Shown one piece after another: positions 52,134 to 64,000 of a DNA stretch of 64,000 nt. The notes under the pieces are model-generated. The model had not been told where the DNA came from, searched no databases, and was given only the letters and a program-made list of their open reading frames with translations. This DNA is from Malurus cyaneus samueli. Its lineage: Eukaryota > Chordata > Aves > Passeriformes > Maluridae. The stretch spans positions 29,230,746 to 29,294,745 of the forward strand of contig CM019214.1 of assembly GCA_009741485.1 (NCBI GenBank), read 5' to 3'. Position numbers and translations under genes: made by a program. How positions within the stretch are numbered: position 1 is the first letter of the stretch; the number at the start of each line of letters is the position of its first letter.

Positions 52134-55100
52134 TCAGCCATTGTGTCACACCAAGAGCTCTCTCTATAAGGCAAGGACTTCCTTTTCTGGCTCTGCAGAT
52201 GCCATCTCTTGTCTGGGACCCGACAGAGAGGAAATGTTTCATAACCCAGGGATTTTGCAGGGGCTTTGTTCAATGCAACTGTAAGAGCAGACCTGCAAAA
52301 GCCTCGTTTCTGCAACCCAGCTTAAAGCAAGCCAGGAGATCCTTAGCCCTACCCAGCATAAGTAACTCTACACCCAGAAAAACAGATGCCTTCACAGGGG
52401 TGCTTATTTATTCAACAACTTGTAAATTAATATTTTCTTTTCTGTCCATTTCTAATATGCTGAAGTCAGCCTTCCTCTCAGGGACCAGTCAGAAATAAAG
52501 GCTATTATAAACTGTACTGTGTGTACAATTTTCCAGGCTCTGTACACACCAGAAGGAGGGATTAAGCAGTAAGAAATGTAGTGAAATGCAGATGACCTCT
52601 CCCATTTCTAATTACAGACCATGGAGATACTTTGTTAAGAGCTTTCTTGTTCTGTTCCACCTAGTACAAGAATGTTCTGCTACACTGCACCCCTGCATAA
52701 ACACTGAACAAAACACCAACTTCAATCCCATGCCTCTTACTCCCTGGCAAAGAGTGACTTTTTCCTAAAGCTGAGGTCAGCCCACACTTGGACTCTGGAA
52801 GGAAACTATTTTGAAAGATGTATTTAAGTGGCATCCTGTAAATCTAAGAAAATCCTAAAGACTCCCAAATTACTACTACTTTATAGACAGAAATAGAAAT
52901 CTAAATATAAACTTAGGTAGATAAACAGAAACTTTTGATTGGCTTGACTGTAATTTTGATAACAGATACCAGGGGAAAGGTTTTTGTCTTCTTTGATCTT
53001 TTTCAGAGGGCAATACTGATTGCTATTCATATGGAAAAGGCCAGCAGTGTAAAGGATGCATCATCCTACCACCCAAAGCAACAAGTTAATAAACAGTAAG
53101 TTAATCATGGTCTGAGTTACTGACCTGGGTAGAAATATCACTGTACTTAATGCAATTTCAGGACACAGAGTAGCATTGCCATGCCTGTTCTACATTAGAA
53201 GAAATAAAGAGCTCAAATGGTGAAACTAGCCTCTGATAGTAGCATCTTGTTTTAAAGACAGGGATTGGTTAACAGAAGTGCCGAAAAGGGCACTGAGAGT
53301 GTGTTTTCATTGCTAGAAAGCAACAGCTCTACACTGAAACAGCTAGAAAAAGAAAAAAGTAGGATAATTGTGCTTGGGGGACCAGAGGATATGCAGGGAC
53401 AAGAATCAGTGGGGCATAGGGCTCTAGAGCTTGCCACAAGTGGAGAAGATGCCAGCCCAGCTGCCCTGGGTGAGGCAGGAGTTACAAGCATCATCTCCCA
53501 TAACCAGGGCATTTAGAGGGGATAAATGCAACTTAGAGGTAATCTTGGAGTCATCCCTGCACTTACCTCACATTCCACGTGCCTGAAAACAAACACTAAA
53601 AATGGAAAACCAGGACAGCTTATGGAAACACACCAGGCAGAAGCACTGACGTTGACATCTCTGTTACAGGTCCATCCACCCCTCTGTGGCACACACCTGT
53701 TCTCTATTCCTGCATAGCATCACGATTTGGGAACTTGAACTTGCAAAGCAAGGACAGGAGGAATTACCTGCTGAGGCACTGTGGTGAGCTAGTAAGGGCC
53801 TCGTCAGATGGAAGGTTCCTCCCTGAAAATGGGCAAAGCTATTCTTAGTTTTCCATTTATCTTTTCCCTCTGAATGTGGCTGGCAGTTGCACTGCCCTCT
53901 TGCTTCCTGTGGACTTCACTCTGTTGCACACACACTTGGCTGCTTGGAACACAGCCCAAATTAGGAATAAGACTATAATAAAAACCCAGAGAAAATTGCA
54001 AAGAAGGTCTATTTTTCAACTCTGTAAAACAGAACATGCAACAAGGACATTTTTATTTAATTTGTTAATTACACAAGATCTCCTTTTCATGTGGTACTTC
54101 CAGCTATTGAGAGCTTTCTGGGCACAGGTAGGCTAGACACACTGATAAATATCCCTACTCTCCACAAAGGAGACAATTACTTGTAAAACATCATACCTAT
54201 ATGCCTTAAACAGAGAAAAGACAGTAACTCCATTAAGATAGGTAAGTATTCACAAAAGGGAAAAAATCAACCAAGCAGTACTGGCAAAACTATTTGGTAA
54301 TCATGTTAAAATGTAGCTTTAGTGTCTTTTCATTAGTGCACAGGCAACTGCTTTCAGATGGGGAGAATCCAGAAAAAGGAATGGGAAGGCAGGACAGAGA
54401 ACAGCCTTGTCCGTGTTGGGGGCAACATGCTGTTGTTTCAGCTCAACTGCATTAGAAACCCGAGGTGAGAACATGAAACAGCCTTTGGCAGAGGGGCTGC
54501 TGCTGCCTCCTCCAGCAGAGGGACGTGTGTGGATGCTCTCCAGGCCCAGGACAGAGACAGAACCCGTGCGTGGCACAGGCGCTGAGCTCTGCTCCGAATC
54601 AAGGAACTGGCAAACGGAGCTGCTCTGACACTGTGTCCACACAAGCCCTTCTTAAATTAAAAGAACACTACACCCCAAATGCTTCACCCATGAGTGAGTG
54701 AGTGATCCTTTGGCATTCAAAGCAGAGAAATGCTCTTGATTCCAAGTTTACCCATCCAAAGGACAGAGAGCCAGATCGTGGAAAAGTAGGGTTGATACCA
54801 GATGAGTGCCAGACTTCTGTCAGAGCTGCATTTTTACTGCTTTTAAAGTGAAGGATTTTATTCAATCATCAGGATCATTCCTGTAAAATACATTCATTGA
54901 CACCCAGGAAAAAATAAACTCAGTTCTTTAACAACAGAGATGAATTATTTTCATACAGCTTTACACCACTGCCTTGAAGGAAAAAGGATCCTTTAGCACC
55001 ACAGCATGGACTTCTTTCTTCTTTACTCTATTAGCAGATAGCTGAGGTCATGACATGAAACCTCTGGGGTTCGCTGAATAGAATAGTTCACCACTTGGAA

Positions 55101-58100
55101 AAGGAGGCACAAAAAAACCACCCACGGGAATTGATCAAGTAGATGCATCAACAAGAGGAAGTATCCCAATACTCAATCAAAATTTGAATGCCCCTAAGCT
55201 TTCCCAGCCCTTCTCATTAAAAGGGGAACATTGCACCTACTTGTCTGAAATACAGTGTTTTCTGCATGTAGCTGTAGAGCCAGCTGCAGCTGCAGATCCT
55301 TCTGTCAACAGTTTAGAATAAAAAAAAGGTAAAATTTTAGAGGCGTGTCACCTAGTCCTACTCAGCATGCTGTAGATAATGAAGAAAACTTGTTTTGCTG
55401 AACAGGTTCATGGTTGTTTAAAACATTACACTTTTTCCTCTTTCAGAAGGGCTGTGACTTTTGGTTGGCATCAGCTGAGGGAAGATACTGGTACTGACAA
55501 CTGAAAGAAAAAGAGCTTGCCAGGGTTCATGTATCAGCATCAGCAGTTTCACTGTCACAGGAAAACAAGACTTGTGCAACATCAAAGCATCCTGTGGCTG
55601 ATGAAAGGACTGGAGAGGGATGGCAACTGGGTGAGGATAGAGAACAACTTATTTTCATTTAAGCTTTCGGAAGAGAATTAATGATAGGTGAATGCATACC
55701 TCTATGAAGGTCTTTGCACAGATTTCTGAGCATGCTAATTCTCCTATAGAGCTCAGAACCAGGATTAAGCAACAATTTCCTGCAATTACACCTCTCATTG
55801 CCAGTAAAAACTAATGACATAAATTGCAGAGTTTGTCACCAGCAGATACTTGCAGTGAATACAGTACTGCAGCTAAACATGTAAGCTTCTTAAAAGCTTA
55901 AAGGTGACAGCTGAGCAAACCAAATATTTATTATGGCCATTTAAAAATTAAAGAGCTACATCCTTACCCTCTTCTGGTTGATGGCATAATAATACAAGAA
56001 CCTAATAAATGAAGCAGAAAACAACAAGAAAAACCCCCACAAGAGCAAGACTTCTGAAGCAGAAAGCTGACAAAAACTATACAGACATCTCACATGACTG
56101 ACTTCAATCCTTTATGTTGACAGTCCATTTATTCCTTTTTCCATTGCCACAAAATATACACACACGCACAGCAGCAAATTTCCCAGGTGCATTGAATGAG
56201 CAGATGCCTGCAGGTTTGCTCTCCTTGGCATGACACACATGATAAATTACACTTAAATTTAGAATTGGCAAGTACAAATCCTATGGCTCAGTTTCAAACC
56301 AAACAACTTGGCACCAAGTTTAAAAATACATACAGCGTATCTGTGAAGTAATACTGTATGCACCGAACAACTTGAAGACATCTGTACCATTTAGGATTAT
56401 AAATTGAGCACCCTAGGTGTTACCACTGTATCAGCTTACTTAAAATGGGAGCCAGAGTACCCTGTAAAGTGGAATTGTGGACAGCAGCAAATTATTAAAA
56501 TGCATAAGGAACTTGTGAGGTGAAAGCAGTTTACCTGCATTTTTAATGACTGTTTAAGTGGGAAGGTGTTACTCCATGCTATTACATATGGGAACATAAA
56601 AAGCACATAAGGTGTAAAATGCGTAGAAGACCAGGAGGAACAAAAGAAAAAGTACAGCAAACCTCAAAAGCTGGCTGACAAGGAGCATCTACTATCTTTG
56701 GAATATTTTGCCCAGTCTTCCTCTGCTGGAAGGTGTTGCTCATGAAGGATCCCCACAGAAATGAGGTTTAAGAGTAATTAAGTAAATGTGTATGTACATA
56801 TATATATATATATAAGCACTCTGAATACTGGGCTAAGCACTTTCCTTCTTGCTCAGATTAACAAGGAAAAAAACTCTCAACCCACATGCATTTTTTATGC
56901 TCTATTTATTTTGAAAGGTAGAAGGTTCATCAGAATGATTTGATGGAGCTCTTGTCATAAGCAAATCTTTCCCAAGCTCTAGTGCTATGAAACTTCAGGT
57001 ACATCACATACCAATAAATTAAGCTACTTCTGGTCAGTTATATTATATCTATATATTTTAAGTGGCAATTGTTTGAGTAACAAGCATTCCACTGCTGCTG
57101 GCTAGATAAATGCACTTGATGCTGTAAGATGTTACACATTCTGAGAAGCCTGTGGGACAGCTATAGAAACGGCTTGTTTTGGGGAAGAAGCACACATAAA
57201 TCAAAAGCAGCAAAAAGAGTGTAACACTACTTTTAGCTCTCCATTGACTTCTGTAGAATACCTGGAGTTATGTACACAACTGCCCTTCTAAAAAGATGCA
57301 GTCAGAAAGCAGTAATTTGCCATAAGCTCAGTGGGTTACTCTGCACAGGAGTGCGAGGCAGCTGCGGGCTCAGACGCTGACACCTGGCGGCTGCTTGGGC
57401 AAGGCTGACACTCACAAAAAAAGACAAATATTCATCACAAATAACTCACAGGGCATTTGTAACTTGCTTGCTAGGCTCTTACTGAGAGAAAATTCACTAA
57501 TTTGGTTCAGATTTTCCCTCGTCCTGCTTTTTAAACATCATGCCCAACTCAAAGGCTATCAAGCAGGAGAATGAAGGCAGTCTCTATGCAGCATGTACAC
57601 TCATTCTTGCAGGTTGTAGTGACATAATGAAAGCTGACTGCTTGTATGAAACTCTAAATATTAGAGTTTAAGAAAATATTAGGGTTTAAGAAAATACTAC
57701 AAGCTTTTATATTCTGGCAGCTACAAAATAAAATAGTATGCGGTCATGCAACACTTCAATGATCCAAACATATAACTTATATACTTAGTGCACTATTTTC
57801 TCCAAAATTCTCACATCTATTCAGTCTTAAATACAGAAAATATATTGATCATAACTTTACACATTCTTTAGCAACTCTTCATTTTAACAAACTTTTACAG
57901 TGGCTGTGACAAGCTCATTTTGATGAGGTAGCATTTGCAAGAGCCCTGTGCGAAGACATGCTGAATAGTTTCTGGTAAAACTTTTTTGTGCTTAGACAGT
58001 GGAAGACACTGATGAGAAACAGAAGACTGACACCTCTGTGCATTTCATAATCAGTGGCTGACAAAAGGAGAGAAACGATTTGACTGAACAAATTCAGATT

Positions 58101-58400
58101 TGGTGAAAACTCGTCCGATTTCACCAGCCTTGAGATCACTGAAACTACATTAATTTGCTTTCTTCTCCCCTTAAATACATACAACTGAATGCACAACACA
58201 TCCACAGGCATGAATACTTAAAATCATTAATATAAAGAGTCTCCTTACCCTTAAATATTTCTCCAACATCAAAGCCAATTAGTTAAATCTTTGGGCTTAT
58301 TCACATCTATTTTCCGTGAGAAGTGCCAGGAACTGAATTTACAACTATGTTACATTTAGGCAGAATTTATGATATGCTTCAAGCTACAAATAAAATTCAT
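52134..58400. other. Intergenic DNA between ADPRHL1 and DCUN1D2
   Basis: About 6 kb with no recognised gene, CR1 copy or RNA. It would contain the ADPRHL1 upstream regulatory region on the left and possibly the distal DCUN1D2 3' UTR on the right. A short (TA)n repeat lies near 56796-56812. Confidence 0.6.
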
Positions 58401-58413
58401 ATTCCATCAGTTC

Positions 58414-59261
58414 TTTATTAAAAATAAATAAAACACATAATTGGAGACTAACTGAACTATGATAATCAAACATGAATTATAAAAGCATCTTTGGTTGTTT
58501 AATGTCTACTTTCAAATGGTTACTAAAAAAAGCTGGAGTTGCAACACAGCACAGAGCAGCAGAATGTTCTCAGCAATACTATTGTTACAAGTCCTAGCAC
58601 TTCAAGAAGAAAAATGAGGAAGTCAAACTCATTGGAAGAAAGCAAAAGGCTGGATGTAATCACTGTATACATCTAGGATGTCAAAATACAAATTCAAAAT
58701 TTTGGCAACAAGTTAAAAAAAGGAAAAGGATTAGTTGGTTTGGGCTTTTTTTTTGCAATTCTATATTAGGACAGATCCACAGAACTAACTCTTATAAAAA
58801 TACAACATACTGCATAAGTTTTATTTAGGGATTTAATTTATATACCACAAATACTGCTTTTAATATAAGTACAATATAATACAGTTTTATTTATGTAACT
58901 GCTGGTGTTCACTTTGGATTATGAACTGAATGGCATGCTGTGCTGTCAAAACTTTTTAATAAAATGGCCTCTAGTTAAACTTCTCCAAAGTATAAAATCA
59001 TGCAAAATCTACATCCTATATGATACAACCAGTACAATAATTGAAGCCAGTAGCCTACAAACAGTCTGGACTATCTTCTGAGTTTGTTCTTGAAGTGTCC
59101 ACAAGTCAGTCATCATTTCCTTTAGGCAGAAAGGAGGAATTTCAGTTTTATCTGCAGAATGTCATCACGACCACTGAAGCCAGCACCAATGTGCACAGTT
59201 ACCAGCTAACAAATCTTCATTACCCAGTGCAGTTCATTTAGTCCGTACTGACAATCTGGGG
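58414..59261 (-). other. DCUN1D2: DCUN1D2 3' UTR (minimum extent)
   Basis: AT-rich sequence after the DCUN1D2 stop. AATAAA hexamers on the minus strand lie at 58892-58887 and 58419-58414 (370 and 843 bases after the stop). The true cleavage site could be either of these or farther left. Confidence 0.5.
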
Positions 59262-59341
59262 TTAGGAAGTTTTATGTTTTCCTCCTGTGACTACTGGTCG
59301 TGCGTATTCCACAAAATCATCTATTAGAACAGGCCACGCTC
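59262..59341 (-). CDS. DCUN1D2: DCUN1D2 last coding exon
   Basis: From acceptor CTTCTCTGTAG to the stop TAA (59264-59262). It encodes (G)[19 protein letters not shown], then GKHKTS. DCUN1D2 is a DCN1-like protein that binds the cullin WHB domain and the NEDD8-charged E2 enzyme to promote cullin neddylation. Two residues of the DAD patch that contacts the cullin are here: the Ala of GAWP and the first Asp of IDDF. The end, GGKHKTS, differs from the human GGKRSLF, a normally variable tail. Confidence 0.96.
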
Positions 59342-59978
59342 CTACAGAGAAGTCAAGCAGTTGAGAAATTAGTCTACCATTATCAGCAATAAATTGGTGT
59401 CATCTATAAAAGCAAAGCATTAGAAGCTCACCTTGACATGTCTGGCCTACTCTAGCTTTAGTATGTGCAACATGATAAAATTCTTGAAAAGAGCATCTAA
59501 CTAATAAATCCCACATTTGAATCTTGTCTTGCAGCAATAGTTCTTAAGACAACCAAAATGAATTTAAAGCATAAAACTCCACACTACACATATAAACATC
59601 AGTTGATAGCAAAACCATGGCATTCTAATTATAGTCATTCATATCTAAGGACTTTCTTCAGCACATATTCCAAAACAGAATTAGTAACAGAGAGTAAACT
59701 GCATTTAGGTGAGCAAAAATTTTGTACAAAACATTGTTTCACTGAAGTCTGTATCACAACACATTCAAATAATATAAAATTCTATCATGGTGTGACTGTA
59801 TCTTTACTTCTGTTTTCAGATTACAGCAAACTAGTTAACCTTATTGCTACTATTTTGGCAATGACACTTGAAGGGTAAGCAAATTCAGATATGAAGCACC
59901 AAAATGCTCTCTTGTACATTTATGCCAATATTTTAATTCCACTGTACCATTTTTTAAAGATAATCACGTACTGCTTAC
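59342..59978 (-). other. DCUN1D2: DCUN1D2 intron (last)
   Basis: A 637-bp GT-AG intron. Nothing else is recognised. The 106-codon plus-strand open frame at 59558-59878 shows no motif. Confidence 0.85.
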
Positions 59979-60075
59979 CTTCTTCATCATAGTTGGACAT
60001 GTCATCTGCAATCATATTTCCAAAGTCTAACAAAAGATTCCAAGTGTCTTTTGGAATCGATCTTTTATGATGTTC
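59979..60075 (-). CDS. DCUN1D2: DCUN1D2 penultimate coding exon
   Basis: 97 bp, from acceptor CCTCCATACAG to donor GAAG|GTAAGC. It encodes [20 protein letters not shown], then [12 protein letters not shown]. The first Asp of the DAD cullin-binding patch is the D of KDTW. The Gly in DFGNM agrees with DCUN1D2 rather than DCUN1D1, which has a Ser or Thr run there. Phases match both neighbours. Confidence 0.97.
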
Positions 60076-61243
60076 CTGTATGGAGGAAAACCACTACTGT
60101 TCAATCCAAATTCCACAATAGTATTTTATATTGAGATGTACAGATACTTATTTTACAAACATTTCTTCATCTTCTTTATCTTAAAAAAAACCCCAAAAAA
60201 CCATCTGAAAGAGTTCCAACTTGCTTCCTTCTTAGGTTGAAATCTTTTAATTTAAATATTTCTTATGAATTAAATATCCAGGTTAAATATTTCTTCTAAA
60301 GTAACACACTTTATTCCAGGTTGTAATTTGCAGATTTTTCCTCAGTTACATCTATAGATCTGAATTTGGATGTTTTAAAGTGTATTAAGGCAGTTAAAGC
60401 ATGAAATGCTTTCAGAAGTCCACTTGATGAAACTGCTTCATTATTCAGTGATTCAAATCAATATACTGCCTAAAAATTTAGAAACAAACTTCACAAAAAT
60501 ATTCCCAAAAAAGTACACCTTCCCCATTATGCACTGGGGGATAAAAATGCAGAGACTTATTCCTCCTAAACTACAAATTAAAGGATAAACTGAAAAAGAA
60601 AATCAAGATAAATTATATATGATGTAACTTTGAATTTTGAAATTATATAGATATGCCAATGTAGAAACAAGGATGAGTGAATTGGGTCCTTTATATTTTT
60701 CAATTTCTAAGATTTGGTTTATGCATCTTTACTCCACTGGCCACAGAACTGCACTAGTAATAAGAAAACTGTCAAGATTCGTTCACATCTATTAGTTAAA
60801 AAATTAATAAAATTACTCAGGCAAGAAATTTTGCTGAAAACGGTTTGTCTATGAAGTTAAATTCTGTTACGACTGATTCAAAAAGACTGAGTGTATGCAT
60901 TAGTACTACAAAAGGCTGTCTCGAGAATCAGCAGCACCAGTTCCATCAGTGGTGCTACTCTCACAGCTTCCTTTCATGAAGAAACTTTCCTAAGTAGGAG
61001 CATGCAGAATTAAGCAAGCAGAATACTCTATCACTTGCTGCAACCTTTTTCTTCTTCTGATTTAGAAAATTATAGAGAAGATTTAATCTGGTTTGATTTG
61101 AGACTATTTTACATCAGTTTTCAAAGAGGAAAATGTTTAAAGGAAATATTGAGATATCCTATCTTTTTCTGACTGGAAGCACACAGTTTACAAAAGCCAG
61201 ACTGTTGTGGAATAGGATAGGCAGTGTGGATACAGTTACTTAC
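60076..61243 (-). other. DCUN1D2: DCUN1D2 intron
   Basis: A 1.17-kb AT-rich GT-AG intron. No repeats or exons are recognised. Confidence 0.85.
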
Positions 61244-61326
61244 CAACAAAAATTTATTCCAAAGATCTAAAAATTTAAACCTTCCTGACAAGACTAAATT
61301 CCAATATGCAATCGCCATTTCTAGAT
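61244..61326 (-). CDS. DCUN1D2: DCUN1D2 coding exon (PONY domain)
   Basis: 83 bp, from acceptor TTTATCTCTTACAG to donor GTTG|GTAAGT. It encodes (D)[19 protein letters not shown], then DLWNKFLL. This is the conserved PONY (potentiating neddylation) domain core. Human DCUN1D2 reads almost the same here ([22 protein letters not shown]). It ends in phase 0 and is followed by EHHKRS. With the two later exons it supplies the last ~87 of about 259 residues. Confidence 0.97.
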
Positions 61327-64000
61327 CTGTAAGAGATAAAGCAACATGTAAATGTTACAGCACATTAGAAGCAATAAGCCCCTTATGGTAAAACTATTAA
61401 TGCTACATCCAGTATATTATGATACAAATGAATAATATTTTTTAAAATCACTAAAAAGATCTTTAAGGAATTTTTTTCTACTCTCCCTGACCCAAAAGGT
61501 AGAAGACAAGCAGTAACAGTATAAATTTTGTATTGAATGTCGAAGACATTAAGACTGAAATGTTTTTGTCACCATCCACTAGTGCAAAATTAAAGCTAAT
61601 TTCACAGAACAGAAATAGAACAAAATTGTTACTGATAACTCTGAAAATCAAGAAAGAAAAATATATACATATGCACAAACACGGCATAGATAGAAACACA
61701 AACATTTAAATCCACAGATGTCAACTCCTCTTAATTTATCACATTTTGGACGCACTTGATTTGAAGGGAATTCAAAGACAAGAAGGGATAAACAGTCCTT
61801 TGCCTGTGGTATTATGATTCTACAGACCCTCTTACAACAATAATTCTCTTTTTCTGGAATCATTCAATAGACAAACACCTACATCCAATACTGAAAACAC
61901 AAGTCCAAGAAAGCAGCCCTTATTCTGCATCATGACCAGGGATCTGAGAGCAGGGTTCAAGGAAGATACAGCACCACCACATATTCCAATAGAAAGGCAG
62001 GAGGAACATTAGATGCAGCTTAAGGGTAGAAAGGATGTTTCCTTGAAGGCCTATTTTCATCCTCAGCAGCTCACAATACCTAATGGCTTTGGTGCTTGCT
62101 CCCGCAGGTAACAGCACTAAGTACATGATTATTGCTGGACAACCACAAAGTAAGGCACAGCCTTTCTTAAACCACAAAAATATTTCAACTTTCAGAGTAA
62201 AGGAAGTATAAACAGAACATGAAGCTTAAGAGAAAGTACTGTGATAGCAGGTAAGACAGAAACTTGACCTGCACCTACAGGAAGGAAGAATAGTTTTTGA
62301 AATTGTACACGTCACACTACAAACCAAAGGACACTCTCACCTAAAATCAAGTTTCACATCTGAAAGAGATGTTCCAGATTTTAACACAGCCATGTCTCTA
62401 GAGTCCCTGTTTCAGACTGAGCTGGGGCCCAGATGAAGTGGAGCAGTTAAGACATACAGAAATGCAATATGCCTATACCTATCTACACAGGGACAGTGCT
62501 GCCTGTGTTTGTCCTATTAGGATCAGTACTCTTCACTACAGAAATTGAATTACATTCAATAAACCTCCTTCAGTTCTTCCTGTCTTGGCCACAATGCTCA
62601 CTTTTCACAAAAAATAAGTAGAGTAATTAATAGCATTTACTTGCTACTTAGATATGCAGATTAATTATTCTTATCTCTTATCCCAAATGAAAAGCAAAAA
62701 AGAATGAAAAAGGAGAAACTTCAAAAATCTTAAGAGTTTCTACACTTCACTGTGAAGTAACTGTTTTTGATCCCATTCACTCAGGCTTCTTTATGAAGAC
62801 TCAACCTCTCCAAGCAAATCTGGCAGATCTATCACGTGACAACTTTAAGCAAAATGCACTTTGAAGAAATAATATCTTAGTAGTTGGAAAGTATATAGTT
62901 CTGATGGAAGTATTCCTTGAAAAAAGGAAGAAAGTACAGATAGAGAAACAAAGATGATTAAACGTGCTACAAAAGAAGAGGTAAAAGAGAAAGAAGAGAT
63001 AGCACTTCCTTGGTTTTTGTGCAAGTCAGTATTATGTTAAGGTGTACTTGATTATTGCAAAATTCTATTTAACGCAATACATGTGAAACCATCTTAGGTT
63101 GATACTTGAGGTACACTGTACATGTGTCTGCCCATGAATTCTCCTGCACAAAGACACAGAAGTTACTTGCTATAATATATGACAAATGCATATCCCACTG
63201 AGGACGATGCTCTATAGTGGTTGAAACAGGTCCACACTGGAACTGCTCTTCCCATTAGGCACAAGGAGGAAAGTTCTGATCTTGGTAAAATTTGCTAAAG
63301 GTAAAAACTAAAAAAGTCTGTCTTCTTTATCTGGTTAACTGTAATCCCACAAACCCACCAACTAGCACAAGTGTTATTTGACCAAAAGGACAAGGTGGGG
63401 CTATGACTTTTGGTAATGGTGCCAGTTTACCCAGTCTTAAAGTACATGAGAAAACTTGGCCTTCAGGTTTGTCACAATCTCAGGGGATATGGCTACACTG
63501 TTGTTGAAGAAAATTCCCTACCTAGGCTGAACAACTTGGCACAGAAGATAAAAAAGAGGATTTTTCTGCTTTAAAGGGAAGACCTAGTTACAGAGTTAAA
63601 AGTCTGCATTAGGATGCTGACAGTAGTATCAATAAACACTAATGCTGTGGAGACTGTATCTGCTACAATTAGTGCTGCACTGATAGATACTAAAAAAAAA
63701 GAAAATCTCTTATGCCATAAGTGTTCTGCATTCCCAAGGAAGATGCTTTTGCAAGGCCAGAATTCCTTAGGCAGTCTCAGGAATACCTATTTCAATGCTG
63801 TATAGATACAAAGGCAACATTACAATAAAAATCAAACTACAACTATCAAATATTCTGGGTTTTTTGTACCAAAATACATGCTACCCACATGACAGAATAA
63901 TGTAAGTTTTATAAACAGAAAAAGACAGATGCATGGATCTCTGAAAACACATAGACAAGGACCAATTTAAAAGCGACTTCATTGCTAGCATCCATGTTCA
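61327..64000 (-). other. DCUN1D2: DCUN1D2 intron (partial)
   Basis: Upstream of the PONY-domain exon. I looked for the expected preceding exon (DFYQFTFTFAKNPGQKGL-like) and did not find it, so it should be right of the window. AT-rich sequence with no recognised repeat or gene. Confidence 0.75.

Overview
This is vertebrate nuclear DNA, almost certainly from a bird. It has long introns with GT-AG splice sites, a CpG island, scattered CR1 LINE fragments (the dominant avian retroposon, recognisable by 3' ends rich in ATTCTATGATTCTGTG-like repeats and by reverse-transcriptase motifs), and the gene order GRTP1 - ADPRHL1 - DCUN1D2. That order, all in one orientation, matches the human 13q34 neighbourhood. 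The species cannot be named from the sequence alone. All recognised genes are on the minus strand.

Layout, left to right. (1) 1-3330: the 5' end of GRTP1, a TBC-domain Rab GTPase-activating protein. One coding exon is certain (1011-1162). A CpG island at about 2800-3330 is its likely promoter, and the rest of the gene leaves the window on the left. (2) 3330-23300: mostly unique non-coding DNA with several CR1 pieces. One is a 1.15-kb CR1 at about 20250-21405 that contains an internal inversion. (3) 23318-52033: the complete ADPRHL1 gene. I could place every splice junction. Seven exons give a 354-residue ADP-ribosylhydrolase-like pseudoenzyme. An eighth, very large exon (23318-27977) fits in frame if a splice donor that overlaps the exon-7 stop codon is used, which would give a 1906-residue protein with a long charged, repeat-containing tail. 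(4) 52034-59261: the short ADPRHL1 upstream region, intergenic DNA and the DCUN1D2 3' UTR. (5) 59262-64000: the last three coding exons of DCUN1D2, a cullin neddylation co-factor, and part of a further intron. The remainder of that gene lies to the right.

The three genes are neighbours by conserved synteny rather than by a shared pathway: GRTP1 acts on Rab GTPases, ADPRHL1 is a heart-restricted actin/myofibril factor, and DCUN1D2 acts on cullin-RING ligases. The most interesting feature is the ADPRHL1 two-isoform arrangement: a weak donor whose GT straddles the last sense codon and the stop codon, an intronic poly(A) signal downstream of it, and a 4.7-kb terminal exon with a tandem array of about six 44-52-residue repeats.
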